In this document: one piece after another, positions 1 to 8,451 of the stretch
Layout of the letters: each line of letters starts with the position of its first letter
Position numbering within the stretch: position 1 is the first letter of the stretch
Assembly (NCBI RefSeq): GCF_012275535.1
Contig: NZ_JAAVTK010000007.1
Coordinates: forward strand, 62,001 to 126,000
Source: Hymenobacter artigasi
GTDB taxonomy: Bacteria; Bacteroidota; Bacteroidia; Cytophagales; Hymenobacteraceae
Direction of reading: 5' to 3'
Length of the DNA stretch: 64,000 nt
Program-made: the position numbers and the translations under genes
Notes under the pieces: model-generated
Databases searched by the model: none
The model's input: only the letters and a program-made list of their open reading frames with translations
Told to the model about the DNA's origin: nothing

Positions 1-2044
1 CAATTTCGATGCCTTCAACCAGAACTACGTGCCCACCTACGAGTCGCGGGAATCGCAGTCGCCCTACCCGTCGTACCCGCCCGGTTTCTACGGCCAGGCC
101 AGCTATTCTTCCGATGACTTCTATGGCCTGCTGGATGACAACGAAGGCGAGTGGGACGAGCAGAACCTGGGCAGCGAGCTGTTTGATATTGGCGTGGGCC
201 GCCTGCCGGTGCGCCTGCCCAAGGGCGAGCTGAACAACACCACCCAGGCCCAGCAGATGGTGAACAAGGTGATTAGCTACGATGCCGCCGCCGCCTATGG
301 CAAGTGGCGCAACCGCATCACCCTGGTGTCGGACGATGGCAACAACAACATCTTCATCGACAGCAGCATTGGCTCCGATGGCATTGCCAACATCATCAAC
401 GCCACCGCCCCGGTCTACAACGTGCACAAAGTGTACCTCGACCTGTATGCCCAGCAGGCCGTGGCCGCCGGCCAACGCTCGCCCGATGCCAACCGCGCCA
501 TCGACCAGTCGGTGGAGCAGGGCTCGCTGATTGTGAACTACCTGGGCCACGGCGGCCCCAAGGGCTTGGCCGATGAGCAGATTGTGACCAACGCCTCGGT
601 GCTGGCCCTGCGCAACCCCAACAACCTCACGTTCTTCACCACCGGCACCTGCGATTTCAGCACGTACGACAATCCCGACTTCACCTCGGCCGGCGAACAG
701 TCGCTCACCGATAACGCCACGGGCGGGGCTGTGGGCCTCTTCACCACCACCCGCGTAGTGGAGGCCGGCCTCAACGCCGGCCTCAACCAGCGCTACTTCA
801 ACCGGGTGCTGCAGCCCATCAATGGCCAGATGCCCAACATCGGCACCATTGTGATGATGAGCAAGAACGACTACCAGGCCGGCGGCATCAACAACCGCAA
901 CTACACGCTGCTGGCCGACCCCAGCATGGTGCTGGCCTACCCCAAGCAAACGGTGGTGCTCGACAGTGTGCGCCAGCGCGTGGGGAAAGACTGGGTAACT
1001 GCCGACACCTTGCACGCGCTGGCGCGCATTCGCCTGCACGGCAAGCTGCTGAACAACGGTGCCCTGAACGCTACGTTTACCGGCCGGGCCCAGGTTACGA
1101 TTTACGACAAGCCCACCACCGTGATGACCCTCGGCAACGAGCCCGGCGATACGCCCTCGCCGGTCAGCATTCAGGAGAGCGTGATTTATGGCGGGCAGGC
1201 CGAGGTGGTGAATGGTCAGTTCAGCCTGGTGTTCGTGGTGCCCAAGGACATTAACTACCAAGTGGGAATGGGCAAAATCAGCCTTTACGCTTCCGATGTC
1301 ACCCACAGCATCGACGCCAACGGCTACCAGACGCGGCTGGCGGGCGGGGCGTCCCGCAATGCCCCCGAGGACAACCAGCCGCCGCGCATCAGCCTGTTTA
1401 TGGACAGCAAGGCGTTTGTGTTCGGTGGCCTCACGGGCCAGACCACCACGCTGCTGGCGGACCTGTCCGACGAAAACGGCATCAACACCACAGGCACGGG
1501 CATTGGCCACGACATCACGGCTATAATCGACCACGACCCGAATAAGCTGCTGGTACTGAACGAGAGCTACGTGGCCAATGTGGGAGACTTTACCTCGGGC
1601 AACGTGAAAAACCTGTTCAAAGACCTGAGCACGGGGCCGCACTCGCTCACTGTGAAGGCCTGGGACACGTATAATAACTCGGCCGAAAAGGAGATTGAGT
1701 TCATCGTAGCCCACGATGTGAAGCTGGCGCTCGACCATGTGCTGAACTACCCCAATCCGTTTGCCCACTCCACTACGTTCTTCTTCGACCACAACCAGGC
1801 GGGCAGTGAGCCCGACAACCTGGACGTACAAGTGCAGATTTTTACCGTGGCCGGCCACCTGGTGCGTACCCTCAATGCCATTGTGCCCAGCACCGTAGCC
1901 CACCAGCAGAGCATCAGCTGGAACGGCCGCGACGATTACGACGACCAGCTGGCCCGCGGCGTATACGTTTATCGCCTCACCGTGCGTTCGCAGCGCAACA
2001 ATTCGGTGGCGTCGAAATACGAAAAACTCGTCATCCTCAATTAA
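1..2044 (+). CDS. porU: Type IX secretion system sortase PorU, C-terminal part (5' end outside window)
   Basis: The reading frame is open from base 2 and enters from beyond the left edge, leaving about 680 visible residues. It is a gingipain-type C25 peptidase domain: LGHGG places the catalytic His at bases 548-550 and TTGTCDFS places the catalytic Cys at 650-652. Ig-like and beta-rich segments follow, then a C-terminal module with NYPNPF, AGHLVRTL and GVYVYRL, the FlgD/T9SS-CTD type of fold. In known T9SS, PorU is an outer-membrane-anchored sortase that cleaves CTD signals and attaches cargo to anionic lipopolysaccharide. The next gene is porV, its usual partner, and this is the strongest support for PorU rather than an ordinary C25 protease. 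The N-terminus and signal peptide cannot be seen. Confidence 0.9.
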   Translation, partial: NFDAFNQNYVPTYESRESQSPYPSYPPGFYGQASYSSDDFYGLLDDNEGEWDEQNLGSELFDIGVGRLPVRLPKGELNNTTQAQQMVNKVISYDAAAAYGKWRNRITLVSDDGNNNIFIDSSIGSDGIANIINATAPVYNVHKVYLDLYAQQAVAAGQRSPDANRAIDQSVEQGSLIVNYLGHGGPKGLADEQIVTNASVLALRNPNNLTFFTTGTCDFSTYDNPDFTSAGEQSLTDNATGGAVGLFTTTRVVEAGLNAGLNQRYFNRVLQPINGQMPNIGTIVMMSKNDYQAGGINNRNYTLLADPSMVLAYPKQTVVLDSVRQRVGKDWVTADTLHALARIRLHGKLLNNGALNATFTGRAQVTIYDKPTTVMTLGNEPGDTPSPVSIQESVIYGGQAEVVNGQFSLVFVVPKDINYQVGMGKISLYASDVTHSIDANGYQTRLAGGASRNAPEDNQPPRISLFMDSKAFVFGGLTGQTTTLLADLSDENGINTTGTGIGHDITAIIDHDPNKLLVLNESYVANVGDFTSGNVKNLFKDLSTGPHSLTVKAWDTYNNSAEKEIEFIVAHDVKLALDHVLNYPNPFAHSTTFFFDHNQAGSEPDNLDVQVQIFTVAGHLVRTLNAIVPSTVAHQQSISWNGRDDYDDQLARGVYVYRLTVRSQRNNSVASKYEKLVILN

Positions 2045-2094
2045 TCCGCTTTTATTTGCGCCCGGGCTACACCCGGTCCTCATTTCCCACCTCT

Positions 2095-3318
2095 ATGCAG
2101 CTTCTTTTTTCCCGTTCGCGCGTGGCGCTTTCAGCCGGCTTGCTGGCCGTAGCGGCCACTGCCCAGGGCCAGACTACTCCCCACACCATTACCACGGCCG
2201 TGCCTATTCTGACCCTCAGCCCCGATGCGCGTTCATCGGCCCTGGGCGAGGCGGGCGTGGCAACTTCGCCCGACGCGAACTCGGCGTATTTCAACCCGGG
2301 CAAGCTGGGCTTCGTGCAGTATAAGTACGCAGCTTCGGTATCGTATTCGCCCTGGCTGCGCAACATCACCGACGACATGAGCCTGTCGTACCTCTCGGGC
2401 TATGCCAAGGTGGGCAAGCGCTCCGCCTTCGGGGCTTCGCTGATGTATTTCGATTTGGGCAGCATTGACTACCGCGATGGCGGCAACCTGCCGGTCGGTT
2501 CCTTCAACCCCAAAGAATATGCCCTGGCCGTATCCTACGGCTTGCAGCTGACGGATAATTTCGGGGTGGGCGCTTCGGTGCGCTACATCCGCTCCAACCT
2601 GGTGGGGGCGTACGCAAACAACGACGCCAAGTCCGGCAATGCCGCCGCCGTGGACCTGGGAGCCTATTATTCCAAGGATGCCACTATTGGTACCGGCATC
2701 TATAACCTGGCTTTTGGGGCTTCGATAACCAACATCGGCAACAAGATGACCTATGCCGACCCGCTCAACCCCAGCTTCCTGCCCACCACGCTGAAACTGG
2801 GCACGGCCATCACCCGCGAGATTGACCAGTACAACAAGATTACGGTCACCTTCGACGCCAGCAAGCTGCTCGTGCCTTCGCCATACTACATTGATGGCGT
2901 GTCGGCCAATGACCCACGGGTTAAAGACGAGAACACCCGCCGCAACAACCAGAACATCGTGAGCGGCATCTTCAACTCCTTCAGCGATGCCCCCGGTGGT
3001 GCCAAAGAAGAGTTGCGCGAAATCAACCTTTCGAGCGGCCTGGAGTACAACTACAACGACCTGCTGTATGCGCGGGGTGGCTACTTCTACGAAAACCCCG
3101 AAAAGGGTGGCCGTCAGTACGTGAGCCTGGGCCTGGGCGTGCGCTACCAGGTGTTTGGCATCGACGGCACTTACCTGGTACCCACGGGCCAGAACAGCCA
3201 GGCCAACCCCCTGGCCCAGACCATTCGCGTATCGCTGCACTTCAACCTGAACAAGCTGTCTGAGGCGTTCGACGAGAATGGGGCCGGTGGCACCAGCGGC
3301 GACACGCCTTCGAACTAA
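2095..3318 (+). CDS. porV: Type IX secretion system outer membrane channel protein PorV (LptO)
   Basis: 407 residues. ATG at 2095 is preferred because it opens directly onto a signal peptide (MQLLFSRSRVALSAGLLAV, cleavage near AQGQ); an in-frame TTG at 2056 only adds an unlikely leader. The mature part begins with the PorV signature region containing SPDARSSALGEAGVAT and then NSAYFNPGKL, followed by alternating FadL-like beta strands. In P. gingivalis and F. johnsoniae, PorV is an outer-membrane barrel that shuttles cargo from the translocon to the PorU sortase. It lies 50 bp behind porU on the same strand, so the two are probably cotranscribed. A strong hairpin follows the stop. Confidence 0.92.
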   Translation: MQLLFSRSRVALSAGLLAVAATAQGQTTPHTITTAVPILTLSPDARSSALGEAGVATSPDANSAYFNPGKLGFVQYKYAASVSYSPWLRNITDDMSLSYLSGYAKVGKRSAFGASLMYFDLGSIDYRDGGNLPVGSFNPKEYALAVSYGLQLTDNFGVGASVRYIRSNLVGAYANNDAKSGNAAAVDLGAYYSKDATIGTGIYNLAFGASITNIGNKMTYADPLNPSFLPTTLKLGTAITREIDQYNKITVTFDASKLLVPSPYYIDGVSANDPRVKDENTRRNNQNIVSGIFNSFSDAPGGAKEELREINLSSGLEYNYNDLLYARGGYFYENPEKGGRQYVSLGLGVRYQVFGIDGTYLVPTGQNSQANPLAQTIRVSLHFNLNKLSEAFDENGAGGTSGDTPSN

Positions 3319-3344
3319 CCCGTCCTTTTTTAGTTACCCCACAG

Positions 3345-3375
3345 CTCCCCTTCTCGGCCGAGAAGGGGAGTTTGT
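3345..3375 (+). terminator. Rho-independent terminator after porV
   Basis: A perfect 26-bp palindrome (3345-3370, arms CTCCCCTTCTCGG and its complement) is followed by a short T-rich run. It lies 26 bp after the porV stop and ends 16 bp before the ATG of the next gene, so that gene probably starts from a promoter within or before the hairpin or depends on read-through. Confidence 0.75.
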
Positions 3376-3386
3376 TATTACTGCTT

Positions 3387-4706
3387 ATGCCTTCTTCTTC
3401 GACTTCTGCTTCGATGCTCGACCGTACCGTTGCCCCTCCCGTTCAGCCCCTGGCCCGCGTTACGCTTCCCGATGCCGATGTACACACCCTGCCCAGCGGT
3501 GCCCGCCTGCATGTACTGGCCAACGATGCCCAGCCCGTGGTGCGCCTGCAAGCCGTGTTCCGGGCCGGCAAGCTGGCCGAAAACCGCCCCGGTCTGGCGT
3601 CCCTCACCGCCCGCATGCTGCTGGAGGGCACCACCACCCGCACCGCTCGCCAGATTGCCGACGAGGTGGCCTTCTACGGCGCCTCGCTCGACTGCGACTC
3701 CGGCTTCGACCGCTCCACGCTCACGCTCTACTGCCTCACCCGGCACCTGCCCACGCTGCTGCCGCTGGTGATTGACGTGCTCAGCAACCCGGCCTTTCCG
3801 GCGGCCGAGCTGGAGCAATTGAAAACCCGCACCATTCAAAATGCGCGCGTCGAGCGCAAAAAGACCAGCTACCTGGCCTCCGAGCGGTTCAATGAGCTGC
3901 TCTTCGGAGCCGATACGGCCTACGGCCGGCCTTTCGATGCCGAAGCCTACCAGGCCCTGACGGCAGTGGAAGCGCAGGCTTTTCACCAAACAATGTATTC
4001 GTTCAGCAACGCCGAGATTTTCCTCTGCGGCGATGTAGCCGCCGAGCAGGAATTGGTAGCCGCTACCTTCGGCACAGCTCCGGTTACGGCAGTGCCCCTG
4101 GCCGCGTCGCCCGCTGTTGACGAGCCTGTCATTTCTGCGCTGCCCGACCGGGTGGCCGTGACCGGCAGCTTGCAGGCGTCCATTCGCATGGGCCGGCCCT
4201 GGCCCGCGCCCACCCATCCCGATACCCACCGCCTCCGGCTGCTGGTGAACGTGTTCGGCGGCTACTTTGGCTCGCGCCTGATGCGGAATATCCGCGAAGA
4301 CAAGGGCCTGACCTACGGCATTTATGCCAGCGTGGCTCCGCGCGAGTTCGGGACAACGCTCGTTATTGGCACCGATGTGAAAGGCGAAAGCGCTGACTTC
4401 GCGGTGAGCGAGATTGAGCTGGAGCTGCGCCGCCTGCAGGAAGAGCTGATTCCGGAAGAGGAGCTGGAAACGGTGAAAAACTACATCCTGGGCAAGTTTG
4501 CCAACGAGCTGTCCACCGTTTTCGAGCAGTGCGACAAGTACAAGAACCTCGTGTTCCTGAACCTGCCCGCCGATTATTACACCCAATTTGTGCAGCAAAC
4601 CGAAGCCGCCGATGCCCAAACGCTGCAAGCGCTGGCTCAGTCTTACTTCGCACCCGCAGCTATGCAGACGGTTATCGCCGGCCCGCCGCTGAAGCTTACC
4701 GCCTAA
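3387..4706 (+). CDS. M16 family peptidase-like protein without the zinc-binding motif
   Basis: 439 residues with the two-lobe layout of M16B peptidases. The N-lobe holds RAGKLAENRPGLAS and the C-lobe holds GGYFGSRLMRNIREDKGLTYG, the conserved substrate-binding R/Y segment. Where active members carry HxxEH after GLA, this protein reads SLTAR, so no zinc ligands are present and no catalysis is expected. In two-subunit M16 enzymes one chain has HxxEH and the other has the R/Y segment; this looks like the second type. No catalytic partner lies in the window. ATG 3387 is chosen over ATG 3414; the start is uncertain by nine residues. There is no clear signal peptide, so it is likely cytoplasmic. 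Confidence 0.85.
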   Translation: MPSSSTSASMLDRTVAPPVQPLARVTLPDADVHTLPSGARLHVLANDAQPVVRLQAVFRAGKLAENRPGLASLTARMLLEGTTTRTARQIADEVAFYGASLDCDSGFDRSTLTLYCLTRHLPTLLPLVIDVLSNPAFPAAELEQLKTRTIQNARVERKKTSYLASERFNELLFGADTAYGRPFDAEAYQALTAVEAQAFHQTMYSFSNAEIFLCGDVAAEQELVAATFGTAPVTAVPLAASPAVDEPVISALPDRVAVTGSLQASIRMGRPWPAPTHPDTHRLRLLVNVFGGYFGSRLMRNIREDKGLTYGIYASVAPREFGTTLVIGTDVKGESADFAVSEIELELRRLQEELIPEEELETVKNYILGKFANELSTVFEQCDKYKNLVFLNLPADYYTQFVQQTEAADAQTLQALAQSYFAPAAMQTVIAGPPLKLTA

Positions 4707-4716
4707 GTACTTAAGC

Positions 4717-4884
4717 TGCGAAGTAGCCGCGTAGCGGTGGCAGGTGTGTAGCCAACCGAATAAAGCCGCGAAAAAGCCGCGTAGCGGTGACAGAAAGCAT
4801 GAGCAATCTGTCACCGCTACGCGGCTTTTTCGACGCTATGCCGGAAGTTCTACACACCTGCCGCCGCTACGCAGCTACTCCGCA
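4717..4884. repeat. Nested long inverted repeat (GCCGCGTAGCGG family)
   Basis: Outer arms 4717-4750 and 4851-4884 match at about 31 of 34 positions. Inside them are perfect 23-bp arms at 4771-4793 and 4808-4830 around a 14-base loop. The core word is AGCCGCGTAGCGGTG. It fills the gap between two convergent genes (M16-like and NDH-2) and probably ends transcription from both sides. The shape suggests a REP-like element, possibly inserted twice. Confidence 0.85.
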
Positions 4885-4945
4885 ATTTGGCCGCTTTGCA
4901 GAGGAGCTACTTCGGCAAACTCAGCATGACCGATTTAATGTATTC

Positions 4946-6319
4946 CTACGCCGGCTCCTGAATGGCGGGCGGCGTAGCGTTGTACTCAACTGTAGCGGTG
5001 CGGTGCTCCGCGCCTTTTTTGCCCTTGTCGTCCTTCACATCGCGGCGGCTGAAGGGCCGGATGATGAGCCGCAACGCCTGGTCGGAGCTGAAGTAGCTGA
5101 AGGCCCAGTCCACCAGCGCCACCACTTTGTTGCGGAAGCCCACCAGCGTCATCAGGTGCACAAACAGCCAGGTGAGCCAGCCGAAGAAACCGTTGAAGTG
5201 GATGTTGCCGGGCAGGTCGACCACGGCCTTGTTGCGGCTCACAATGGCCATCGAGCCTTTGTTGTTGTACACGAAGTCGCGGGGCGTTTCGCCGCGCAGC
5301 ATACGCTGGAGGTTGAGGGCCAGGTGGTCGGCGTGCTGCTGGGCCACGGGCGCGAGCATGGGCATGCCCTGGGGCATGTCGGTGGTCACCATGTTGGCCA
5401 CGTCGCCGATGGCGAAGATGTTGGTCTGGCCCTGCACCAGGTTCCAGTCGTTCACCGTGATGCGCTTGTTGCGGGTCACGGCCTCGGCGGGCAGGCCGGG
5501 TACTTCGGCCCCGTTCACGCCAGCGGCCCATACCAGGTTTTCGGTCTGAATAAATTCGGTATCCGAAAAATAAGCCTTGCCGTCCTCGTAGCGTTTAATG
5601 GCCGTGTTGAGCTGCACCAGCACGCCCAGGTCGTCCATGTAGCGCTTGGCATCGGCCTGCGAGGCCAGCGACATGGGCCCGAGCAGCGCTGGCCCTGCTT
5701 CCACCAGGAAAATCTGCATGGCCTGCAGGTCCAGCTCCGGGTAGTCCTTGGGTAGCACGTGCTTGCGCATTTCGGCCAGCGAGCCGCTGATTTCCACGCC
5801 CGTAGGGCCGCCGCCCACTACCACGATGTTCAGCAGCGCCTGCTTCTCGGCCGGGTCGCTGGTGAGCAGGGCTTTCTCAAAATTCTGAAAGATGAAGCTG
5901 CGCAGGTTCAGGGCATTCGGGATGCTCTTGATTTGCATGGCGTTGCGCTCAATGCTCTCCAGCCCGAAGAAGTTGGTGAGCGAGCCGGTGGCCAGCACCA
6001 AGTAGTCGTATTGGATATGGCCTACGCTGGTTACCAAAGTGTTGGTAGCCGATTCTATCCGCTGCACGTCGGCCATGCGGTAGAAGAAGTTGGTCTGCCC
6101 CGCAAAAATCTTCCGAATCGGATACGCAATGCTGTCGGCTTCCAATGCGCCGGTGGCTACCTGGTACAGCAGCGGCTGGAAGTTGTGGTAGTTGTTGCGG
6201 TCGACGACGACGACCTGCACCGGGGCTTTGCGCAGCGCCTGGGCCAGGCGCAAACCGCCAAAGCCACAGCCTACAATAACGACGCGCGGCTTATCCGAAA
6301 CGGGGAGGTTGGTATCCAT
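4946..6319 (-). CDS. ndh: NAD(P)/FAD-dependent oxidoreductase, type II NADH:quinone oxidoreductase (NDH-2)
   Basis: 457 residues with two dinucleotide folds: VIVGCGFGG at residues 14-22 for FAD and VVVGGGPTGVE near residue 167 for NADH. A third FAD contact is FAIGDVA. The C-terminal region is hydrophobic and amphipathic (GFFGWLTWLFVHLMTL, then VDWAFSYF), as in NDH-2 enzymes, which attach to the membrane and reduce quinone without pumping protons. Start is the ATG at 6319. It stands alone, convergent with the M16-like gene. With complex I genes also in the window, the cell has both coupled and uncoupled NADH oxidation. Confidence 0.93.
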   Translation of the reverse strand: MDTNLPVSDKPRVVIVGCGFGGLRLAQALRKAPVQVVVVDRNNYHNFQPLLYQVATGALEADSIAYPIRKIFAGQTNFFYRMADVQRIESATNTLVTSVGHIQYDYLVLATGSLTNFFGLESIERNAMQIKSIPNALNLRSFIFQNFEKALLTSDPAEKQALLNIVVVGGGPTGVEISGSLAEMRKHVLPKDYPELDLQAMQIFLVEAGPALLGPMSLASQADAKRYMDDLGVLVQLNTAIKRYEDGKAYFSDTEFIQTENLVWAAGVNGAEVPGLPAEAVTRNKRITVNDWNLVQGQTNIFAIGDVANMVTTDMPQGMPMLAPVAQQHADHLALNLQRMLRGETPRDFVYNNKGSMAIVSRNKAVVDLPGNIHFNGFFGWLTWLFVHLMTLVGFRNKVVALVDWAFSYFSSDQALRLIIRPFSRRDVKDDKGKKGAEHRTATVEYNATPPAIQEPA

Positions 6320-6378
6320 AGGACCACAAATTGAGTTGATTTCAACTCATTAAACAGATATCTATGGCTTCTGGTTGG

Positions 6379-6673
6379 CTATTGGCCTGAAATACCTGTA
6401 TATATTGAGATGGCTAGCGGTTGTGCGTTTGGCGGGTTCAGGCGTTTCAGTAGCCGTTTGATTTCCAGACGGGGGGTGCCGAAATTGAGCATCGGCCCTA
6501 CCGGAATCCCGAATGCTTCGAGGTCGTTGAGTAGTTGCAGTCAAACTGTCGACTGCTTTTAACCCAACCAATACCTGGCCTTCGACGAAAAAATCGGCCC
6601 TTCGGGAGCCGACTTTTTCGTTCTCGTAATAAATGGGCAAGTCAATTTCGCGCTCGGCGTTCAACCTCTTCAA
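6379..6673 (-). pseudogene. Broken GxxExxY-family gene (PD-(D/E)xK-like), truncated and frameshifted
   Basis: Read on the minus strand from 6673, the translation EREIDLPIYYENEKVG, RADFFVEGQVLV and LKAVDSLT matches the middle of GxxExxY proteins. The match then stops and continues in another frame from about 6540 with LLNDLEAFGIPVG and MLNFGTPRLEIKRL, ending at a stop at 6379-6381. A small deletion of about 13 bases near 6535-6550 explains the shift. The roughly 40 residues that normally carry the GxxExxY motif are missing upstream. The original frame also stays open to 6362 but its C-terminal part is meaningless. Intact members are small proteins of about 125 residues with unproven nuclease function. 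Confidence 0.7.
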
Positions 6674-6755
6674 CGGGTAAAAGGTAGCGAAAGAAAGTCC
6701 GAATCAGAACCATAAAAACCCGTCCAATCGGTCAAAATCCACTTAATCGGTGGTC

Positions 6756-7442
6756 CTATTCGTCGTCGTAGTTCTTCTTCTTAAACTCGCCTTTTTTCAC
6801 CTGCTGAATGAGCTGGAGCCAGCTAAATGGGTTGAGCAGCGGGTTGTTGGAGTACTGGTTGGGGGCCATGCCCATGCGGCGGTCGTAGTCGAGCTGCTGG
6901 TTGCTCATCGACTGGCGGAAGTTGGCCACCGCGCCCATGGGCTGGGTGCGGAAAATGCGGTTCATCAGTTCCTGGTTCAGGTTGTCGGCGGCGGCGGTGC
7001 CGCGCTCGGTGGGCAGGCGCAGGGCCAGGAAGGCTTTTTTGAAGTCGCGCTCGGTGGTGTAGGGAAATACGCGCACCTCGGGCAGCACGGTGGCATCTTC
7101 CTTCAGCTGCACGATAACAGAGTAGCTCTGGCGCTGGAAATCCTTCGGGATGATGATGGTCTGGTTGGCATAGCCCAGCGAGCGAATCACGATGCTGTCG
7201 CCGGCCAGCACGGCCATCGAGAAATAGCCGTAGATGTTGGACGCCGTGCCCCGGCCTGCCTTGGGCACGTATATCGTGGCCCCGGGCACGCCCAGCAGGC
7301 TGTCGCCGGTGGCCACAATGCCGGTGAACTGAATCACCTTGCGCTTGCCCTGGGCGTGCGCGCCCGAGCCGGCCAGCAGCATGAGCAGCAGCGCCGCGGC
7401 AAAAAAGAAGGGAAAGCGACGAAGGCGCAAGAAATCAGGCAT
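6756..7442 (-). CDS. Secreted protein with carboxypeptidase-like regulatory (CarboxypepD_reg) domain
   Basis: 228 residues from ATG 7442 (an upstream non-ATG start would only add seven residues). The N-terminus is a signal peptide: basic LRLRR, a long FFFAAALLLMLL core, cleavage around AHAQ. Residues about 28-115 form one beta-sandwich domain: FTGIVATGDSLLGVPGATIYV, N-IYGYFSM, and SLGYANQTIIIP, the typical sequence in Bacteroidota surface proteins and TonB-receptor heads. The last 100 residues are polar and unrecognised. No anchor or sorting signal is visible, so it is probably periplasmic. Role unknown. Confidence 0.8.
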   Translation of the reverse strand: MPDFLRLRRFPFFFAAALLLMLLAGSGAHAQGKRKVIQFTGIVATGDSLLGVPGATIYVPKAGRGTASNIYGYFSMAVLAGDSIVIRSLGYANQTIIIPKDFQRQSYSVIVQLKEDATVLPEVRVFPYTTERDFKKAFLALRLPTERGTAAADNLNQELMNRIFRTQPMGAVANFRQSMSNQQLDYDRRMGMAPNQYSNNPLLNPFSWLQLIQQVKKGEFKKKNYDDE

Positions 7443-7460
7443 ATTCAGATAGCGGAAAAA

Positions 7461-7468
7461 CAAATATA
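7461..7468 (-). promoter_or_regulatory. Possible -7 box for the minus-strand secreted protein gene
   Basis: On the minus strand this reads TATATTTG, matching the Bacteroidota -7 consensus TAnnTTTG, 18 bp before the ATG at 7442. A clear TTTG at -33 is not seen. Confidence 0.35.
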
Positions 7469-7492
7469 CGGCATCCGATTCGGGGCCGATGG

Positions 7493-7500
7493 TAACTTTG
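7493..7500 (+). promoter_or_regulatory. Possible -7 box for the ArsR-type regulator gene
   Basis: TAACTTTG matches TAnnTTTG and lies 43 bp before the ATG at 7544. With the opposite box at 7461-7468 it would make a compact divergent promoter of about 40 bp, where the regulator could control both genes. Confidence 0.35.
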
Positions 7501-7543
7501 GGCAGAAAGAACGACGGGCAAACTTCCCCTTCCCAGACAGCAG

Positions 7544-7933
7544 ATGCGCTTGAAACATTTCACGGTTGCTTTTGGGCAGCAACTTTTTAAATCTTTGGGC
7601 GATGAAAGCCGCGTGCGCATCCTGCATTTGCTGTGGCGCAACCAGGAAATGGTGGTGGCCGACCTGGAACAAGTGCTGGATTTCACTCAGACCAAAACCA
7701 GTCGGCAATTATCGTACTTAAAAAATGCAGGTTTGGTGAATGTGCGCCGGCTCGATAACTGGATGTATTATTTCCTGAAAGAAGAGACGGCCGAGCTGCT
7801 CCATGAGTTGCTGGCCTTCATGGAAAAAGACCCCCAGCTGCTGCACGACCAGCAAGTGTACCAAACCCTGTGGTCGAACCGCGAGCTGGCCGCGTATAAG
7901 CTGCAAAACCGCCACTGGCACGGCCTGGGGTAG
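7544..7933 (+). CDS. ArsR family winged-helix transcriptional regulator
   Basis: 129 residues. Residues about 12-85 are a helix-turn-helix wing domain: LFKSLGDESRVRILHLL opens the first helices, QTKTSRQLSYLKNAGLV is the recognition helix, and NWMYYFLKEE the wing. No metal-binding cysteine pair of ArsR/SmtB type is present, so the effector is probably not a soft metal. The tail (residues 90-129) is helical and may dimerise. It faces away from the CarboxypepD_reg gene across a 101-bp gap and is followed by the ferredoxin-like gene on the same strand. Confidence 0.85.
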   Translation: MRLKHFTVAFGQQLFKSLGDESRVRILHLLWRNQEMVVADLEQVLDFTQTKTSRQLSYLKNAGLVNVRRLDNWMYYFLKEETAELLHELLAFMEKDPQLLHDQQVYQTLWSNRELAAYKLQNRHWHGLG

Positions 7934-7947
7934 GCTTTAATACAATA

Positions 7948-7980
7948 ACCGTCATGCTTCGCTGCGCTCCGCATGACGGT
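7948..7980. repeat. Short REP-like hairpin (GTCATGC family, solo unit)
   Basis: Arms ACCGTCATGC (7948-7957) and GCATGACGGT (7971-7980) pair perfectly around TTCGCTGCGCTCC. It carries the same GTCATGC and GCTGCGCTC words as the longer elements at 16950-17045 and 20544-20648, so it is probably a single unit of that family. Confidence 0.7.
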
Positions 7981-8002
7981 AAGTTTCTTATTAATCGTCA
8001 TT

Positions 8003-8326
8003 ATGAGTACCGTTCGCCGCCTTTTTGTGTGCATCAATCAGAAATCCGGGGTAGGGGAGGACGTGGCCAAAGCCCTGCAAAAAGAGCTGAAGATTCAGAA
8101 CCTGAAAAAGCTCCTGAGTAGCGGCGAGAAGCAGCAGGTACGCATCCAGACCTGCAACTGCCTCGACCTGTGTAAACAGTGCAAAAAAGGCCCCGGCGCG
8201 GCCCTCATCGTATATCCCGAAGGCACGGCCTACGGCAAAGTGCGCCCCGCTGATGCCGCCGAGCTGGTAGCCCGGCACCTGGGCCTGGGGCAGGTAGTGG
8301 AGCGCCTGCTGCTGCGCGACGAATAG
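8003..8326 (+). CDS. Thioredoxin-like [2Fe-2S] ferredoxin domain protein
   Basis: 107 residues from ATG 8003 (an upstream TTG/ATC reading would run through the repeat before it and is rejected). The four cysteines fit the thioredoxin-fold 2Fe-2S ferredoxins: one in RLFVCINQKSG near residue 9, two in TCNCLDLC and one in KQCKKGPG. IVYPEG and the later VRPADAAELVARHL are also typical. Such small proteins carry electrons in the cytoplasm; the redox partner is not known here. It lies 69 bp after the ArsR-type gene, separated by the REP-like hairpin. Confidence 0.85.
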   Translation: MSTVRRLFVCINQKSGVGEDVAKALQKELKIQNLKKLLSSGEKQQVRIQTCNCLDLCKQCKKGPGAALIVYPEGTAYGKVRPADAAELVARHLGLGQVVERLLLRDE

Positions 8327-8451
8327 GCCGGCGAAAGCCAGCCTCCGCGGGGCAAAAAGGGCCTTTGGCCGGGCCGGCCGCCGCTACTGCCAACCGTAGG
8401 GCTACATAATCCGTTGATAGGGCAATCCATTTGCTTTTCATTCCCGCTCCC

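Noticed and set aside
3378..4814. Long minus-strand open frame opposite the M16-like gene
   Set aside because: A shadow of the real gene; composition is typical of antisense reading and it runs into the repeat at 4771-4830.
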